Shown one piece after another: positions 20,579-29,540 of a stretch of 64,000 bases of DNA. Positions within the stretch are counted from its first letter, which is position 1, and each line of letters opens with the position of its first letter. The translations under genes were made by a program, and so were the position numbers. The stretch is taken from contig NZ_FOTR01000003.1 in assembly GCF_900114645.1 (NCBI RefSeq), positions 62,001 through 126,000 on the forward strand, read 5' to 3'. This stretch comes from Gracilibacillus orientalis. GTDB lineage: Bacteria > Bacillota > Bacilli > Bacillales > Amphibacillaceae. The notes below the pieces were generated by a model. The model worked only from the letters and a program-made list of their open reading frames with translations. It made no database searches and was not told the DNA's origin.

Positions 20579-21616
20579 TTAAGGATAAATAGGTAACTGA
20601 TCTAAGCCTGTTTTTTCTTCCCAGCCGTACATTATATTCATATTTTGAATTGCTTGACCAGATGCTCCTTTTACTAAATTATCAATGACAGAAACAATGA
20701 TAAGTTTTCCTGTCCTTTCATCTGCATATAATCCGATGTCACAATAATTACTGCCATAGACCTCTCTTGTTGAAGGGAGCACCCCTTCTTTCCGTACACG
20801 TACAAAAGGATGATCTTGGTAGTAAGTTTGATAGGTATCAATCAACTGTTTTGTAGAATAATTGTCTTTCATATCAACATATATTGTACTCATGATTCCT
20901 CTTGTCATTGGCACAATGTGTGGAGTAAAGATCACTTGAATATCTTTATTTGCTCGATCTGTTAATATTTGCTCTATTTCAGGAATATGCTTATGGACCC
21001 CAATATTATAAGCTTTGAAGTTTTCATTCATTTCTGAAAAATGAACATTCAGTGATAAGCTTCGTCCAGCTCCGGATACACCAGTTTTTGCATCTATGAT
21101 GACCGATGACCGGTCAACCAAATCTTTATCAAAGGCTGGCATTAATCCCAAAGTCGTTGCAGTTGGATAACAGCCTGGATTTGCTAGAATGCTAGTTTGT
21201 TTGATTGCTTGTTTATTAATCTCGGGTAATCCATACACTGCTTTTTCAATATATTCCCGAGGCGCGATTTCCTCTCCGTAATACGCTTGGTATTTCTCCC
21301 CATCTCGCAAACGGAAGTCTCCTGATAAATCAATGCATCGCACTCCTTTATCCACTAATGCTGGAATGACATTTTTGCTCACGTTAGAAGGTGTAGCAAA
21401 AAAGACTAGCTCAACCTCTTCTGCAAGCGTATCAACATCCAATTCTGCCATTTCCATATCGATAATATCCACAACATGTGGATATACTTCGGCTAAATCT
21501 GTTCCACTATTTGAATGTGATATAACTTTTTTCACTTCAACATGTGGATGGTTATGCAAAAATCGTAGTAATTCCACCGCTCCATAACCCGTTCCACCTA
21601 TGATTGCTACATCCAC
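20579..21616 (-). CDS. argC: N-acetyl-gamma-glutamyl-phosphate reductase
   Basis: The NADPH-dependent reductase of arginine synthesis, 345 residues. It begins with the Rossmann motif AIIGGTGYGAVELLR and carries the catalytic Cys in LANPGCYPTATTLGL and the HKHIPEIEQ segment. The start is a GTG with GGGGG upstream. First gene of argCJBD; argF, argG, argH and carbamoyl-phosphate synthase genes are not in the window. Confidence 0.97.
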   Translation of the reverse strand: MDVAIIGGTGYGAVELLRFLHNHPHVEVKKVISHSNSGTDLAEVYPHVVDIIDMEMAELDVDTLAEEVELVFFATPSNVSKNVIPALVDKGVRCIDLSGDFRLRDGEKYQAYYGEEIAPREYIEKAVYGLPEINKQAIKQTSILANPGCYPTATTLGLMPAFDKDLVDRSSVIIDAKTGVSGAGRSLSLNVHFSEMNENFKAYNIGVHKHIPEIEQILTDRANKDIQVIFTPHIVPMTRGIMSTIYVDMKDNYSTKQLIDTYQTYYQDHPFVRVRKEGVLPSTREVYGSNYCDIGLYADERTGKLIIVSVIDNLVKGASGQAIQNMNIMYGWEEKTGLDQLPIYP

Positions 21617-21654
21617 AATATTTCCCCCTAATTTCCGTGTGTGATTAGTTTATA

Positions 21655-21690
21655 ATTATACTCCATTTTGCATTTTCATGCAATAAAGTT
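21655..21690 (-). promoter_or_regulatory. argC promoter with ARG-box-like palindrome
   Basis: -35 TTGCAT (21678-21683), 17-base spacer and -10 TATAAT (21655-21660). The -35 is embedded in the palindrome TGCATGAAAATGCA, which resembles an ArgR/AhrC operator, so repression by arginine is plausible. A CodY-like motif (12 of 15 positions) lies at 21698-21712. Confidence 0.65.
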
Positions 21691-21954
21691 TATATAAAAA
21701 ATTCAGAAAGTTGTTTCTTTTAACTAAAACAATATTGCTTTCCTCATAAATAGCTTAGATTATATAGATATTAACAGTCATTCATTTTTATGTATAATTT
21801 TATCACATACAAACATTCATTCACTTGTATAAATATCCAAATATGCCTGACAAAAACAAGAATCGTGAACATGCAAAAAAGGGGGATATCTGATCGTTTA
21901 CTTTGCTCACATACGTTTATTAGGTTGAAATGAATAGTATAGATAACACCCGCT

Positions 21955-22062
21955 TCGGCTTGTCCATTTCGCTTTCCGGGTGGCATGCTCGTCAGCTAAC
22001 TTTGCAAAGTGGATTTTCCGATCACGCTGATCTACCCAGGAGTCGAAATGGCCTCCTACGCT
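21955..22062 (-). repeat. interspersed repeat family A, copy 1 (inverted)
   Basis: GC-richer non-coding block. On the minus strand it reads gcg(t)AGGaggcc..actcctgggtagatcagcg..., the same order as copies at 22118 and 25618. It forms an inverted pair with copy 2. Short ORFs inside are not coding. Confidence 0.55.
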
Positions 22063-22117
22063 AAATAATGCTCGACATTGCGTGTAAGTAGTGATGACGA
22101 CTGCAACTATCTAGCGA

Positions 22118-22250
22118 AGGCCGGACGCTTCTACTCCAGTGGGAACTGTTTTACTCGAAGATCCACTTTTTCAAGCGGTTTTTGCTTGGAAAAGTTAGCT
22201 GAGAGGAAAACCCCTCGGAAAAGGAAGTGGCCAGCCGTAGCGATTGCCTT
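22118..22250 (+). repeat. interspersed repeat family A, copy 2 (direct)
   Basis: Begins TAGCGAAGGCCGGACGCTTC, then ACTCCAGTGGGAAC and GAAGATCCACTTT, then AAGTTAGCTGAGAGG and a CCGTAGCGATTGCC end. The same succession of motifs occurs in the copies at 25375-25850, in the order seen there. The remaining non-repeat sequence of this 770-base gap shows nothing I can support. Confidence 0.55.
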
Positions 22251-22352
22251 GCACACAAGAACTCCATAACCATTCAACAAAATCTTTGTTTATTTCACCT
22301 TTTAATAAGAATTGGTTACCAAAACGTTTTAATACTTTCCTTGCTTATAAAA

Positions 22353-22381
22353 AAAGATAGGAGAATCCCATCCCCTACCTT
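22353..22381 (-). terminator. terminator of the ribulokinase gene
   Basis: Imperfect hairpin GATAGGAGAAT/ATCCCCTACC followed on the minus strand by TTTTTTAT, nine bases past the stop codon. Confidence 0.6.
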
Positions 22382-22389
22382 CATATACT

Positions 22390-23985
22390 TTATCTAAGAT
22401 TATCTACCGCTGCTCTTTCAATTGTAAGTCCATTCTTATAACGTTCCATAAACTGTTCAAAACCTTCTACATCTTTAGAATCTGGTGACACAGTCTTAAC
22501 CGCTTGCTCTGCAAAGATTTTCCCACTTAAATAATCTTCCAATGTTTCATTGTCTTCTTTATTAATCATATAAGACCCAAGCAGTGCGATTCCCCATGCT
22601 CCACCTTCTCCTGCCGTTTCCATAACAGAAACAGGAACATTAAAGGCAGATGCTAAAATGCTTTGAGCAACACCTTCTGTCTTAAAAATGCCACCGTGGC
22701 CTAACACTTCATTTAGCTTGACTCCCTCTTCTTTGGTTAGAATATCCATCCCGATTTTCATTGCCCCAAATGAAGTATATAAATGAGTACGCATGAAATT
22801 AGCAAGGTTAAAATTACTTTCAGAAGTACGCGTAAATAATGGACGACCTTCTTCAAAATGGGTCATATGCTCACCGGAAAGGTAGCCGTAAGATAGCAAT
22901 CCACCACCATCAGCATCTCCTTGTAGTGCTTTTTCAAATAACGTTTCGAACAACTTATTCTTATCCACGTCAAAACCGATAGCTTGGGTAAACTCTTCAA
23001 ATAATCCAACCCATGCATTCAAGTCTGATGTACAATTATTCGAATGTGCCATTGCTACAAGATTACCTGAAGGTGTTGTCACTAGGTCAATCTCTGGATG
23101 TACTTTTGATAAATCCTTTTCCATTACAACCATTGCAAATGCAGAAGTACCGGCAGAAACGTTACCTGTGCGCTTTGCTACACTGTTTGTTGCAACCATT
23201 CCTGTTCCTGCATCACCTTCTGGCGGACATAGTGGAATACCTGCCTCCAATTCACCTGTAACATCTAATAATTTCACGCCTTCTTCTGTAAGAGTTCCTG
23301 CATTTTCACCTGCTACTAAAACCTCTGGTAAAATATCTTCCAACTTCCATGGTGCATTTTGTGGTGCAATCATTTCATTGAACTGATCGATCATTTTTTG
23401 ATTATAGCTTTTTGTATCCAGATCAATAGGAAATACACCAGATGCTTCCCCAACTCCAAGAACTTTCTTCCCTGTCAGTTTCCAATGAACATAACCGGCA
23501 AGTGTTGTTTGAAATTGGATATTATGAATATGGTCTTCCTGATTTAAAATAGCTTGATACAAATGAGCAATACTCCATCTCTGCGGAATATTATAAGTAA
23601 AGTGTTTTGTCAGTTCTGTGGAAGCCTGTTCTGTAATATTGTTCCTCCAAGTACGGAAAGGAACGAGTAGCTGTTCGTCTTTATCAAACACCATATAACC
23701 GTGCATCATGGCACTAAAGCCGATAGCACCTATTTTTTTCAGTGTGATGCCATGTTTTTGTTTTACGTCATTCGCCATTTTCTGGTAGCTGTCTTGTAGC
23801 CCCTTCCAAACTTCATCAATACTATAAGTCCACATATTGTCTACATAACTGTTTTCCCAATCATGACTGCCAGAAGCAATCGCTGTATGATCTTCTCCGA
23901 CAAGAACTGCTTTAATCCGTGTTGACCCGAGTTCAATACCAAGCACTGTCTTTCCATTTTGAATAGCATTTTTCACATCATTCAT
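22390..23985 (-). CDS. FGGY-family sugar kinase, probable L-ribulokinase
   Basis: An FGGY kinase of 531 residues with the ATP-binding motifs [15 protein letters not shown] and [28 protein letters not shown] and a C-terminal [14 protein letters not shown] and [13 protein letters not shown]. It is clearly not the classical AraB of B. subtilis or E. coli (no GVDFGTLSGRAV start). It resembles the non-orthologous AraK-type ribulokinase reported from Clostridium. Its promoter carries two AraR boxes and a cre-like site, and no other kinase is in the arabinose locus, so phosphorylation of L-ribulose is the likely reaction. The start at 23985 has GGAGG eight bases upstream. Confidence 0.75.
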   Translation of the reverse strand: MNDVKNAIQNGKTVLGIELGSTRIKAVLVGEDHTAIASGSHDWENSYVDNMWTYSIDEVWKGLQDSYQKMANDVKQKHGITLKKIGAIGFSAMMHGYMVFDKDEQLLVPFRTWRNNITEQASTELTKHFTYNIPQRWSIAHLYQAILNQEDHIHNIQFQTTLAGYVHWKLTGKKVLGVGEASGVFPIDLDTKSYNQKMIDQFNEMIAPQNAPWKLEDILPEVLVAGENAGTLTEEGVKLLDVTGELEAGIPLCPPEGDAGTGMVATNSVAKRTGNVSAGTSAFAMVVMEKDLSKVHPEIDLVTTPSGNLVAMAHSNNCTSDLNAWVGLFEEFTQAIGFDVDKNKLFETLFEKALQGDADGGGLLSYGYLSGEHMTHFEEGRPLFTRTSESNFNLANFMRTHLYTSFGAMKIGMDILTKEEGVKLNEVLGHGGIFKTEGVAQSILASAFNVPVSVMETAGEGGAWGIALLGSYMINKEDNETLEDYLSGKIFAEQAVKTVSPDSKDVEGFEQFMERYKNGLTIERAAVDNLR

Positions 23986-24048
23986 ATCATTTTCCTCCAA
24001 TATAAAAAAAATTATGTAAATACAGAGTTAAACCTGTCACAGTAAATA

Positions 24049-24063
24049 TATTAGCGCTTTCAT
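24049..24063 (-). promoter_or_regulatory. cre-like site in kinase leader
   Basis: On the minus strand ATGAAAGCGCTAATA fits WTGNAANCGNWNNCW at all positions except the fourteenth. It lies between the promoter and the start codon. Confidence 0.5.
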
Positions 24064-24132
24064 TGTAATTCATGTGCTGAAAAGCTAGTCTACATCACAC
24101 CACAATTGTCTTTGGGTAAAAAGTCTTTCAAC

Positions 24133-24224
24133 TTATCTGTACATATAATCAACGTCAATTGTTTCTCTACTCATCATACCATCAAATCTACGTAAGCGTC
24201 AATCTGAATTTGTACGTACGTGTA
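24133..24224 (-). promoter_or_regulatory. kinase promoter flanked by two AraR boxes
   Basis: -35 TTGACG (24197-24202), 18-base spacer and -10 TATGAT (24173-24178). A strong AraR box (AATTTGTACGTACGTGTA, 24207-24224) abuts the -35, and a weaker one (TTATCTGTACATATAATC, 24133-24150) lies downstream of the start site. The arrangement favours looping across the promoter. Confidence 0.75.
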
Positions 24225-24263
24225 TTGCTTGAAAAATGATTAGGGTCTAACATTGTTAAAACT

Positions 24264-24288
24264 ACCCGCAGATTGTTCATCTACGGGT
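24264..24288 (-). terminator. terminator of the FAH-family gene
   Basis: Stem ACCCGcAGA/TCTaCGGGT followed by AGTTTTAAC on the minus strand, 12 bases past the stop. Confidence 0.7.
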
Positions 24289-24299
24289 GGAATTTATCG

Positions 24300-25217
24300 C
24301 TATTTCGCTATCACTTTGTTTTCTAATGTGCCGATTTTGTCAATCTCTAGCGTGACGATATCCCCGGATTGAAGCAGTTTAGGTGGATTCATCGCAAAAC
24401 CAACTCCATCAGGTGTTCCCGTTAAAATGATATCTCCTGGATCTAAAGTGATTAAATTGGAAATAAAACTAATTAAATCCGAGATATCAAATATTAAATG
24501 TTCTGTATTAGAGGATTGACGTAATTCACCATTAACATAGGATTTGACTGCCAGATTGCTTGGGTCTGCTAATTCAGATGGGGTTACCAACCAAGGACCG
24601 ATTGGCGTGGTATGATCTAATGACTTTCCTTGCAACCATTGCGGTGTACGCTTTTGTAGGTCACGTGCTGAAATATCGTTCCCAATAGTATAACCTGCTA
24701 CATATTCTAATGCCTCTTCTCTTGCTACTTTCGATGCCTTTTCACCAATAACGACTGTTAACTCCACTTCATAATCTAGCTTATCTGTAGCTTCTGATTT
24801 ATGAATGTCAGCTTCAGGTCCAATTAAGGCATTGTTAAATTTAGAGAATAATACGGGATATTCCGGCAATTCACTGCCCATCTCCTTCACATGATCTGCA
24901 TAATTAGTTCCGATACAAATAATTTTTGATGGCGTAGGGCTTGGTGTTTTTAATACAACTTCATCGCGGTCAAAAACGTGTACTGTGGAATGGTTTGTGA
25001 TTTGTTCTAGAAGAGCTTCTGCATGTTTGATATGTACGTTTGCCTGTTCATAAAATGTATGAGGATCAGCTGGGATGATGTGACTGTCTGCAGCAATTTT
25101 ATTTTGTTCGAGTAACTCTTGTTGTGCAGCATGTAAATCAATAATCTTATTTTCTTCTATTACTCCGATTCTGTTTTGTGCATATGGATGTTTCAACTGA
25201 TAATTAACAAGTTTCAT
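24300..25217 (-). CDS. fumarylacetoacetate hydrolase family protein
   Basis: A 305-residue FAH-superfamily protein. The C-terminal catalytic domain starts at about residue 95 with IICIGTNYADHVKEMG and has the metal-binding acidic residues in DYEVELTVVIG and the GNDISARDLQ motif, ending ILTGTPDGVGFAMNPP. Members hydrolyse or hydrate 2-oxo acids (aromatic meta-cleavage products, 3-deoxy-ketoacids from sugars, oxaloacetate). The substrate cannot be told from sequence. It is a single gene between the arabinose kinase and repeats; a sugar-acid role is possible but unproven. Confidence 0.85.
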   Translation of the reverse strand: MKLVNYQLKHPYAQNRIGVIEENKIIDLHAAQQELLEQNKIAADSHIIPADPHTFYEQANVHIKHAEALLEQITNHSTVHVFDRDEVVLKTPSPTPSKIICIGTNYADHVKEMGSELPEYPVLFSKFNNALIGPEADIHKSEATDKLDYEVELTVVIGEKASKVAREEALEYVAGYTIGNDISARDLQKRTPQWLQGKSLDHTTPIGPWLVTPSELADPSNLAVKSYVNGELRQSSNTEHLIFDISDLISFISNLITLDPGDIILTGTPDGVGFAMNPPKLLQSGDIVTLEIDKIGTLENKVIAK

Positions 25218-25263
25218 TTAATAACCCTCCTCTGATTTAAGATCATTTTATCACAGAACAAGC

Positions 25264-25305
25264 ATAGAGATGGAAAGAAAGCAATTGCTCAGTTTGTCAC
25301 CTATA
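25264..25305. repeat. fragment of repeat family A terminus
   Basis: The motif GAGATGGAAAGAAAGCAAT followed by CAGTTTG matches the right-hand end of the copy at 25618 (AGAATGGAAGGAAGCAATTC...CAGTTTATGG). Confidence 0.4.
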
Positions 25306-25374
25306 TCGTACCACAGTAGTCTCCCCCATCTCATTCGCAGTAGATACAAACTGGCGCAACAACTTATTGCGTAG

Positions 25375-25548
25375 ATTTGCTCTTCCACCTTTTTGATGGT
25401 GAGTGCTGGGAAACGCTTCGGCAGAACACTGCGCTTTCCATGGGCACGGCTTCAGCTAACTTGGTAAAGAAAAGCACTTTACCAAGTGGATCTTCAGCCA
25501 TGCTGTTACCACAGGAGTCTCCGTATTCTGCCTCCGCTAATAACATGA
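25375..25548 (-). repeat. interspersed repeat family A, copy 3 (inverted)
   Basis: On the minus strand: AGCGGAGGCAGAATACGGAG, ACTCCTGTGGTAACAGCATG, GAAGATCCACTTGG, GTTAGCTGAAGCCGTGCCCA, AGCGCAGTGTTCTGCCGAAG. This is the complete motif order of the family and forms an inverted pair with copy 4 sixty bases away. Confidence 0.65.
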
Positions 25549-25617
25549 TTCTATCTTTTTAAAAGTGAAAATACTCGGAAACTAATTCCCATGTATTACT
25601 TCTTTTTAAAACCAGAA

Positions 25618-25850
25618 CACTACGCAAAGCGGAGGCAATATACGTAGACTCCTACGGGAACAGCGCGAGCCGAAGACCCCGCAAGAAAACGTTCTTTGTT
25701 TTCTGAGGAGGCTAAGGCCGTGCCCAGTGGCATAGAAGACACTGTGAAAGCTTGCTTGAGCAGATGTCGCACTTGTGCCCTTGGGTAAAAACGCAGTATC
25801 TTGCCGTAGCGTATTGCAGCAACCATCAAAATGCAGAATGGAAGGAAGCA
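25618..25850 (+). repeat. interspersed repeat family A, copy 4 (direct)
   Basis: Plus strand: GCAAAGCGGAGGCAATATAC, GACTCCTACGGGAACAGCGC, GAGCCGAAGACCCCGCAAG, GAGGAGGCTAAGGCCGTGCC, CGCAGTATCTTGCCGTAGCG, ending AGAATGGAAGGAAGCAATTC. The GC content is well above the surroundings. ORFs within it are incidental. I recall similar blocks from several bacilli but cannot search. Apart from this pair and the end fragment at 25264, the 740-base gap before 25962 shows only the terminator at 25915. Confidence 0.65.
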
Positions 25851-25914
25851 ATTCATTTATAGAGTTATTACGCAGTTTATGGTTTTTGTACATTGTTAAA
25901 TAATTTCAAACAAA

Positions 25915-25944
25915 AACCCGTTTCATCAGTGATCGAAACGGGTT
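25915..25944 (-). terminator. terminator of the amino-acid ABC operon
   Basis: 10-bp stem AACCCGTTTC/GAAACGGGTT with a 10-base loop, followed by TTTGTTTG on the minus strand. Confidence 0.8.
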
Positions 25945-25961
25945 CATACATATTGAAGCTA

Positions 25962-26684
25962 TTATAATATTTTACTTAAAAATGCTTTTGTTCGTTCATG
26001 TTGCGGGTTTTCGAATAGTTGTTTTGGTTCTTTCTCTTCTACGACATAACCCTCATCCATAAAAATAACACAGTCTCCTACCTCTTTTGCAAAGCCCATT
26101 TCATGGGTAACAACTACCATCGTCATTCCTTCTTCAGCTAGCTGCTTCATAACGCCCAACACTTCGCCAACCATCTCTGGGTCTAATGCAGAAGTAGGCT
26201 CATCAAATAACATTACTTTCGGTTCCATGCCCAAGGCTCTTGCAATAGCCACACGTTGCTTTTGACCACCTGAAAGCGATTCTGGGTATGCATCTGCTTT
26301 ATCTAATAAACCAACCTTTTGAAGTAAATCTTTTGCCTTTTTTTCTGCATCTTGTTTACTTTCTTTTTTTACTGTGACAATTGGTAAGGTGATGTTTTCC
26401 AAAACGGTTTTATGCGGAAAAAGGTTGAACTGTTGAAATACCATCCCAACCTCTGCTCTTAGTTTATTGATGTCTACTTTTTTATCTGTTAACTCCACAC
26501 CATCAATTGATACCGTTCCATTTGTTATTGATTCAATTAAGTTAAGACAGCGCAGAAATGTTGATTTACCTGAACCTGAAGGCCCGATTACAACGACAAC
26601 TTCTTTTTGACCGATATCTACATTAATGTCCTTCAGCACTTCTAAATCGCCAAAGGATTTTTTTAAATGTTTGACAGAAATCAT
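25962..26684 (-). CDS. polar amino-acid ABC transporter ATPase (GlnQ type)
   Basis: A 240-residue ATPase with Walker [11 protein letters not shown]-loop [16 protein letters not shown], signature [15 protein letters not shown], Walker [16 protein letters not shown] and the switch His in [10 protein letters not shown]. Such ATPases energise uptake of glutamine, arginine, cystine or related amino acids. It overlaps the permease by four bases (ATGA), so translation is coupled. It is the last gene of the operon. Confidence 0.93.
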   Translation of the reverse strand: MISVKHLKKSFGDLEVLKDINVDIGQKEVVVVIGPSGSGKSTFLRCLNLIESITNGTVSIDGVELTDKKVDINKLRAEVGMVFQQFNLFPHKTVLENITLPIVTVKKESKQDAEKKAKDLLQKVGLLDKADAYPESLSGGQKQRVAIARALGMEPKVMLFDEPTSALDPEMVGEVLGVMKQLAEEGMTMVVVTHEMGFAKEVGDCVIFMDEGYVVEEKEPKQLFENPQHERTKAFLSKIL

Positions 26685-27337
26685 TTTACATCAAACCTTC
26701 TTTCTAGATAATTTAATAAGTACGTTAAGCTAAGGGTTAACACTAAGTAGACTAAAGCAACCATTAAGTATGGCTCCCATACCCTTAAGTATTGTCCGGA
26801 TGCTGCTCTCCCCCAGTATAATAATTCTTGCGCTGCGATCATCGCACCTAGTGACGAATCTTTCAGTAAAACGATAAATTCATTACCTAATGGCGGGATC
26901 GAACGTTTAAATGCTTGTGGCAGGAGAACATGGCGCATTACTTGGAATTTATTCATACCCAATGAATGTGCCGCTTCTGCCTGGCCTTTGTCAATCGACT
27001 GTAACCCTGCACGGAATATCTCTGCAACATATGCTGAGGAGTTGAGTGACAAGGTCACCATTACGGAGATTACAGGAGTGGTTGATCCGAGTAATGTTGG
27101 TAAAACAGCATAATGAAATAAAAATAATTGCACGAGTAGAGGGGTACCTCTTAAAAAGTTAATATACCAAATAAATGGTAGACGAACAATCAGAATCGGC
27201 GACATTTTCCCTAATGCTATAAAAAAGCCGAGTATACAACCCATTAAGACACCGACTACTGACATAAGGATGGTTAAACCCATACCTTCCATAAAAAATG
27301 GGAAGTACTCGACGATTATATCAAATCTAAAATCCAT
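26681..27337 (-). CDS. polar amino-acid ABC transporter permease (HisM/GlnP type)
   Basis: A 218-residue permease with about five membrane segments and the family EAA loop around [24 protein letters not shown]. Probably works as a homodimer because only one permease gene is present. A terminator-like hairpin separates it from the binding protein upstream, so it is expected to be expressed at a lower level than that protein. Confidence 0.92.
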   Translation of the reverse strand: MDFRFDIIVEYFPFFMEGMGLTILMSVVGVLMGCILGFFIALGKMSPILIVRLPFIWYINFLRGTPLLVQLFLFHYAVLPTLLGSTTPVISVMVTLSLNSSAYVAEIFRAGLQSIDKGQAEAAHSLGMNKFQVMRHVLLPQAFKRSIPPLGNEFIVLLKDSSLGAMIAAQELLYWGRAASGQYLRVWEPYLMVALVYLVLTLSLTYLLNYLERRFDVK

Positions 27338-27480
27338 ATTATTGGCTCCTTTCTTACTTGCTTTGCTTTTAGTTTTCCTGGTTACGCCGGGAAATATCTA
27401 TATTTCGTAAAAATAATGACTCAGTTCAGTCGCTATGTTTCTTAACAGGTACTTTGCGTTTTCTTCCCTTCACACAAATG

Positions 27481-27508
27481 AAAAGCGTAACAGGGTCGTT
27501 ACGCTTTT
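27481..27508. terminator. intra-operon terminator/attenuating hairpin
   Basis: An 11-bp perfect stem (AAAAGCGTAAC and complement, 6-base loop) lies 13 bases after the binding-protein stop and before the permease. The minus strand continues with TTTTCATTTG. It should terminate part of the transcripts, giving more binding protein than membrane components. Confidence 0.75.
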
Positions 27509-27520
27509 TTGATTGGTGTT

Positions 27521-28333
27521 TTATTGGGTTAGCACTTCTATGTTTGGCTCTACTCCAAACCATTCTTGATAGATTTCTGCATATGTCCCATTATCGATTA
27601 CAGTTTGAAGAGCTTCATTAATGTCTTCCTGAATTTCGCTTCCTTTCGGGAACATGATTCCGTAAAATTCTGATTCAAACGTATCAGGATCTGCAATCAT
27701 TTCAACATTAGCATCTGGATTATTGGCAACATATTCCTCCGCTACTACATTGTCGGTTACTACTGTATCGACATCACCTGATTGAAGTGACATTAATGCT
27801 AACGTGTTGGAATCATATTTTGAGATATTTTCATGATTTTTCCCTAAAATCTTTTCCACTGCTGCTGCACCAGTTGTCCCTGATTGAACACCAACATTTA
27901 ATTCCTTAATATCTTCACCACTTGTAATATCTTCTCCTTCACGGAAAACTACCTTATGTGTAGATTCAAAATATGGTGCAGTAAAATCATATTCTTGTTT
28001 ACGGTCTTCATCTACTGTGATCCCCGCAATAGCTAGGTCAGCTTCGCCATCCTCTACGGAAAGTAACATCGCATCCCAGCCTACATTATCTAATTCATAG
28101 TCATAACCTGCTTCTTGCATGATAGCAGCTAATAAATCAATATCAAATCCTACTACTTCCCCTTTATCTAAATACGTAAAAGGCATAAATCCAGCCTCTG
28201 TTACAACAGAAAGAGTTGGTTTATCATCTGAATCATTCGTTCCTTCCGCTTGATCTGAGCTGTCATCGGTACCACACGCTACAAGAATTGCTAATAAAAA
28301 GACAGCAAATCCTTTTATCATCCATTTATTCAT
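27521..28333 (-). CDS. amino-acid ABC transporter substrate-binding lipoprotein
   Basis: A 270-residue family-3 solute-binding protein. Signal peptide ends at the lipobox LVAC (Cys about 20), followed by an acidic linker and the fold markers TEAGFMPFTYLDKGEVVGFDIDL and FDIDLLAAIMQEAGY, LNVGVQSGTTGAAAVEKILG and DTVVTDNVVAEEYV. A probable ligand is glutamine or another polar amino acid, given the TnrA box at its promoter; the exact ligand is not determinable by eye. Confidence 0.9.
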   Translation of the reverse strand: MNKWMIKGFAVFLLAILVACGTDDSSDQAEGTNDSDDKPTLSVVTEAGFMPFTYLDKGEVVGFDIDLLAAIMQEAGYDYELDNVGWDAMLLSVEDGEADLAIAGITVDEDRKQEYDFTAPYFESTHKVVFREGEDITSGEDIKELNVGVQSGTTGAAAVEKILGKNHENISKYDSNTLALMSLQSGDVDTVVTDNVVAEEYVANNPDANVEMIADPDTFESEFYGIMFPKGSEIQEDINEALQTVIDNGTYAEIYQEWFGVEPNIEVLTQ

Positions 28334-28375
28334 AAATATTCACTCCGTTTTGTATTTATACATTTTATAACGATT

Positions 28376-28427
28376 ATCATATAGCATTCAGTCTGCAAAT
28401 TCAATACTTTTGTCAGAAATTCTAAAG
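28376..28427 (-). promoter_or_regulatory. TnrA-type box and promoter of the amino-acid transporter
   Basis: TGTCAGAAATTCTAAAG (28411-28427) matches the TnrA consensus TGTNANAWWWTMTNACA at 15 of 17 positions. A promoter (TTGAAT, 17 bases, TATGAT at 28376-28381) follows, placing the box centre near -50, the position of TnrA-activated promoters in B. subtilis. Confidence 0.6.
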
Positions 28428-28627
28428 TTAAAACAATTCTGAATATTTGTATAATTATTATGTTACATTCTTATTAATTTTAAACTGATTTAGAAATTTC
28501 AGAAAAAAGATGAATGTTTTATAACAAATATTTGAATTCCAAATTATGAGGGGGCATTAGCGATAATTCTAATAGTATACAGAACACACATGGAGATAAG
28601 ATAGTATTAAAAGACCTGACATGCGTT

Positions 28628-28936
28628 TTAAGGATTCCATACTTCTCCAAATTCTAGTGGATTTAAAATGATAAAACAAAGTAACATAATGGTAATGATT
28701 ATAAACCATACAAGATTTACTTTTCTATTCAAATTGAATTTATTTGCCCATTTGTAAATGATTAAAAAAGTAATTATATTAGGACTAAGTGTAATAACAA
28801 AAGATAGAAGTAAGTCTGTTAGTTTGGCATCGTCACCTAATAGGGTAAAGCTGAAAAAGCCTAAAAAGCCATAAAAAATATATACTGGAGATAATAGAAG
28901 ATTTAATAAAATATAGATAAGACTAGTTTTTAACAT
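28628..28936 (-). CDS. small membrane protein, function unknown
   Basis: A 102-residue protein with three predicted membrane segments (about residues 5-32, 42-62 and 72-92) and no family I recognise. The start at 28936 has AAAGGAGG seven bases upstream, a very strong site; a longer frame would run through the preceding terminator. It stands downstream of the decayed locus at 28990-29695, so it may be the survivor of a once larger unit. Confidence 0.6.
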   Translation of the reverse strand: MLKTSLIYILLNLLLSPVYIFYGFLGFFSFTLLGDDAKLTDLLLSFVITLSPNIITFLIIYKWANKFNLNRKVNLVWFIIITIMLLCFIILNPLEFGEVWNP

Positions 28937-28958
28937 AATCCATCCTCCTTTTAAAAGT

Positions 28959-28982
28959 GGTGAGGAGGGTTTCCTCCTCACC
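28959..28982 (-). terminator. terminator after the decayed gene
   Basis: Perfect 10-bp stem GGTGAGGAGG/CCTCCTCACC with a four-base loop, then CACTTTTAAAA on the minus strand, immediately after the stop codon of the pseudogene. Confidence 0.75.
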
Positions 28983-28989
28983 ATTGCTC

Positions 28990-29540
28990 TTATTGTATCT
29001 GGTTCAAAAATGGATAGAAATTAGTTAATGCATGTGCGTTCACTAATTCATTGCTAGAACTTGCTAATTCGTCTAATTGTGCTTGGAAATCCGGATCACT
29101 TTCTGCTTGATCTGTAATCCATTTACTAAGGTAATATAATTCTCGAGCAAGTTCTAATCGATTCCATGCTTCGATTTCGCCTTTTTCTTCCTCATATGTT
29201 GCATATAATATCAGTTAATATGTCAAAGTCAATATCTTGTTCGTCTAATACATCTCCACCATTTTTGTAATCAAAGGCAGTGATTTCTCGACCTAGTTTC
29301 TCCGATTCCAAGTATTGTCCGATTACATGTAATACATCAAAGACATTTGGTGGTTGAATACCTTATCATCATAGGAACTTCTCCACACCGTATCGATCGG
29401 AATGGCCGGATTTGTGTGGGTGTCCATGTCAATCCCTAATACATCTAGGCACGTTCACCAAAGAATGGTGCAGCGTTAAATGTTCTGGTGAATTGATAGT
29501 TGTCATCTGCTAATGCGTCATGAATTGTTTGTTTTAGGCA
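28990..29540 (-). pseudogene. multiply frameshifted gene, family not recognised
   Basis: Protein-like sequence on the minus strand can be read only by switching frames at about 29430, 29355 and 29210: DDNYQFTRTFNAAPFFGERA, then DVLGIDMDTHTNPAIPIDTV, then FDVLHVIGQYLESEKLGREI, then EIEAWNRLELARELYYLSKW to a TAA at 28990-28992. The last segment is strongly amphipathic. No ATG start survives; the 5' end is replaced by group II intron sequence. I do not recognise the family. Confidence 0.6.

Noticed and set aside
21698-21712. CodY-like motif upstream of argC
   Set aside because: Only 12 of 15 matches to AATTTTCWGAAAATT; A+T-rich DNA gives many such matches, so not listed as a separate site.
22078-22269. 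A 63-codon ORF between the argC and kinase genes
   Set aside because: It lies inside the GC-rich repeat and has no ribosome-binding site or family.
25606-25893. Overlapping ORFs of 78-95 codons on the minus strand
   Set aside because: They read through repeat family A in two frames; coding would not be conserved between copies.
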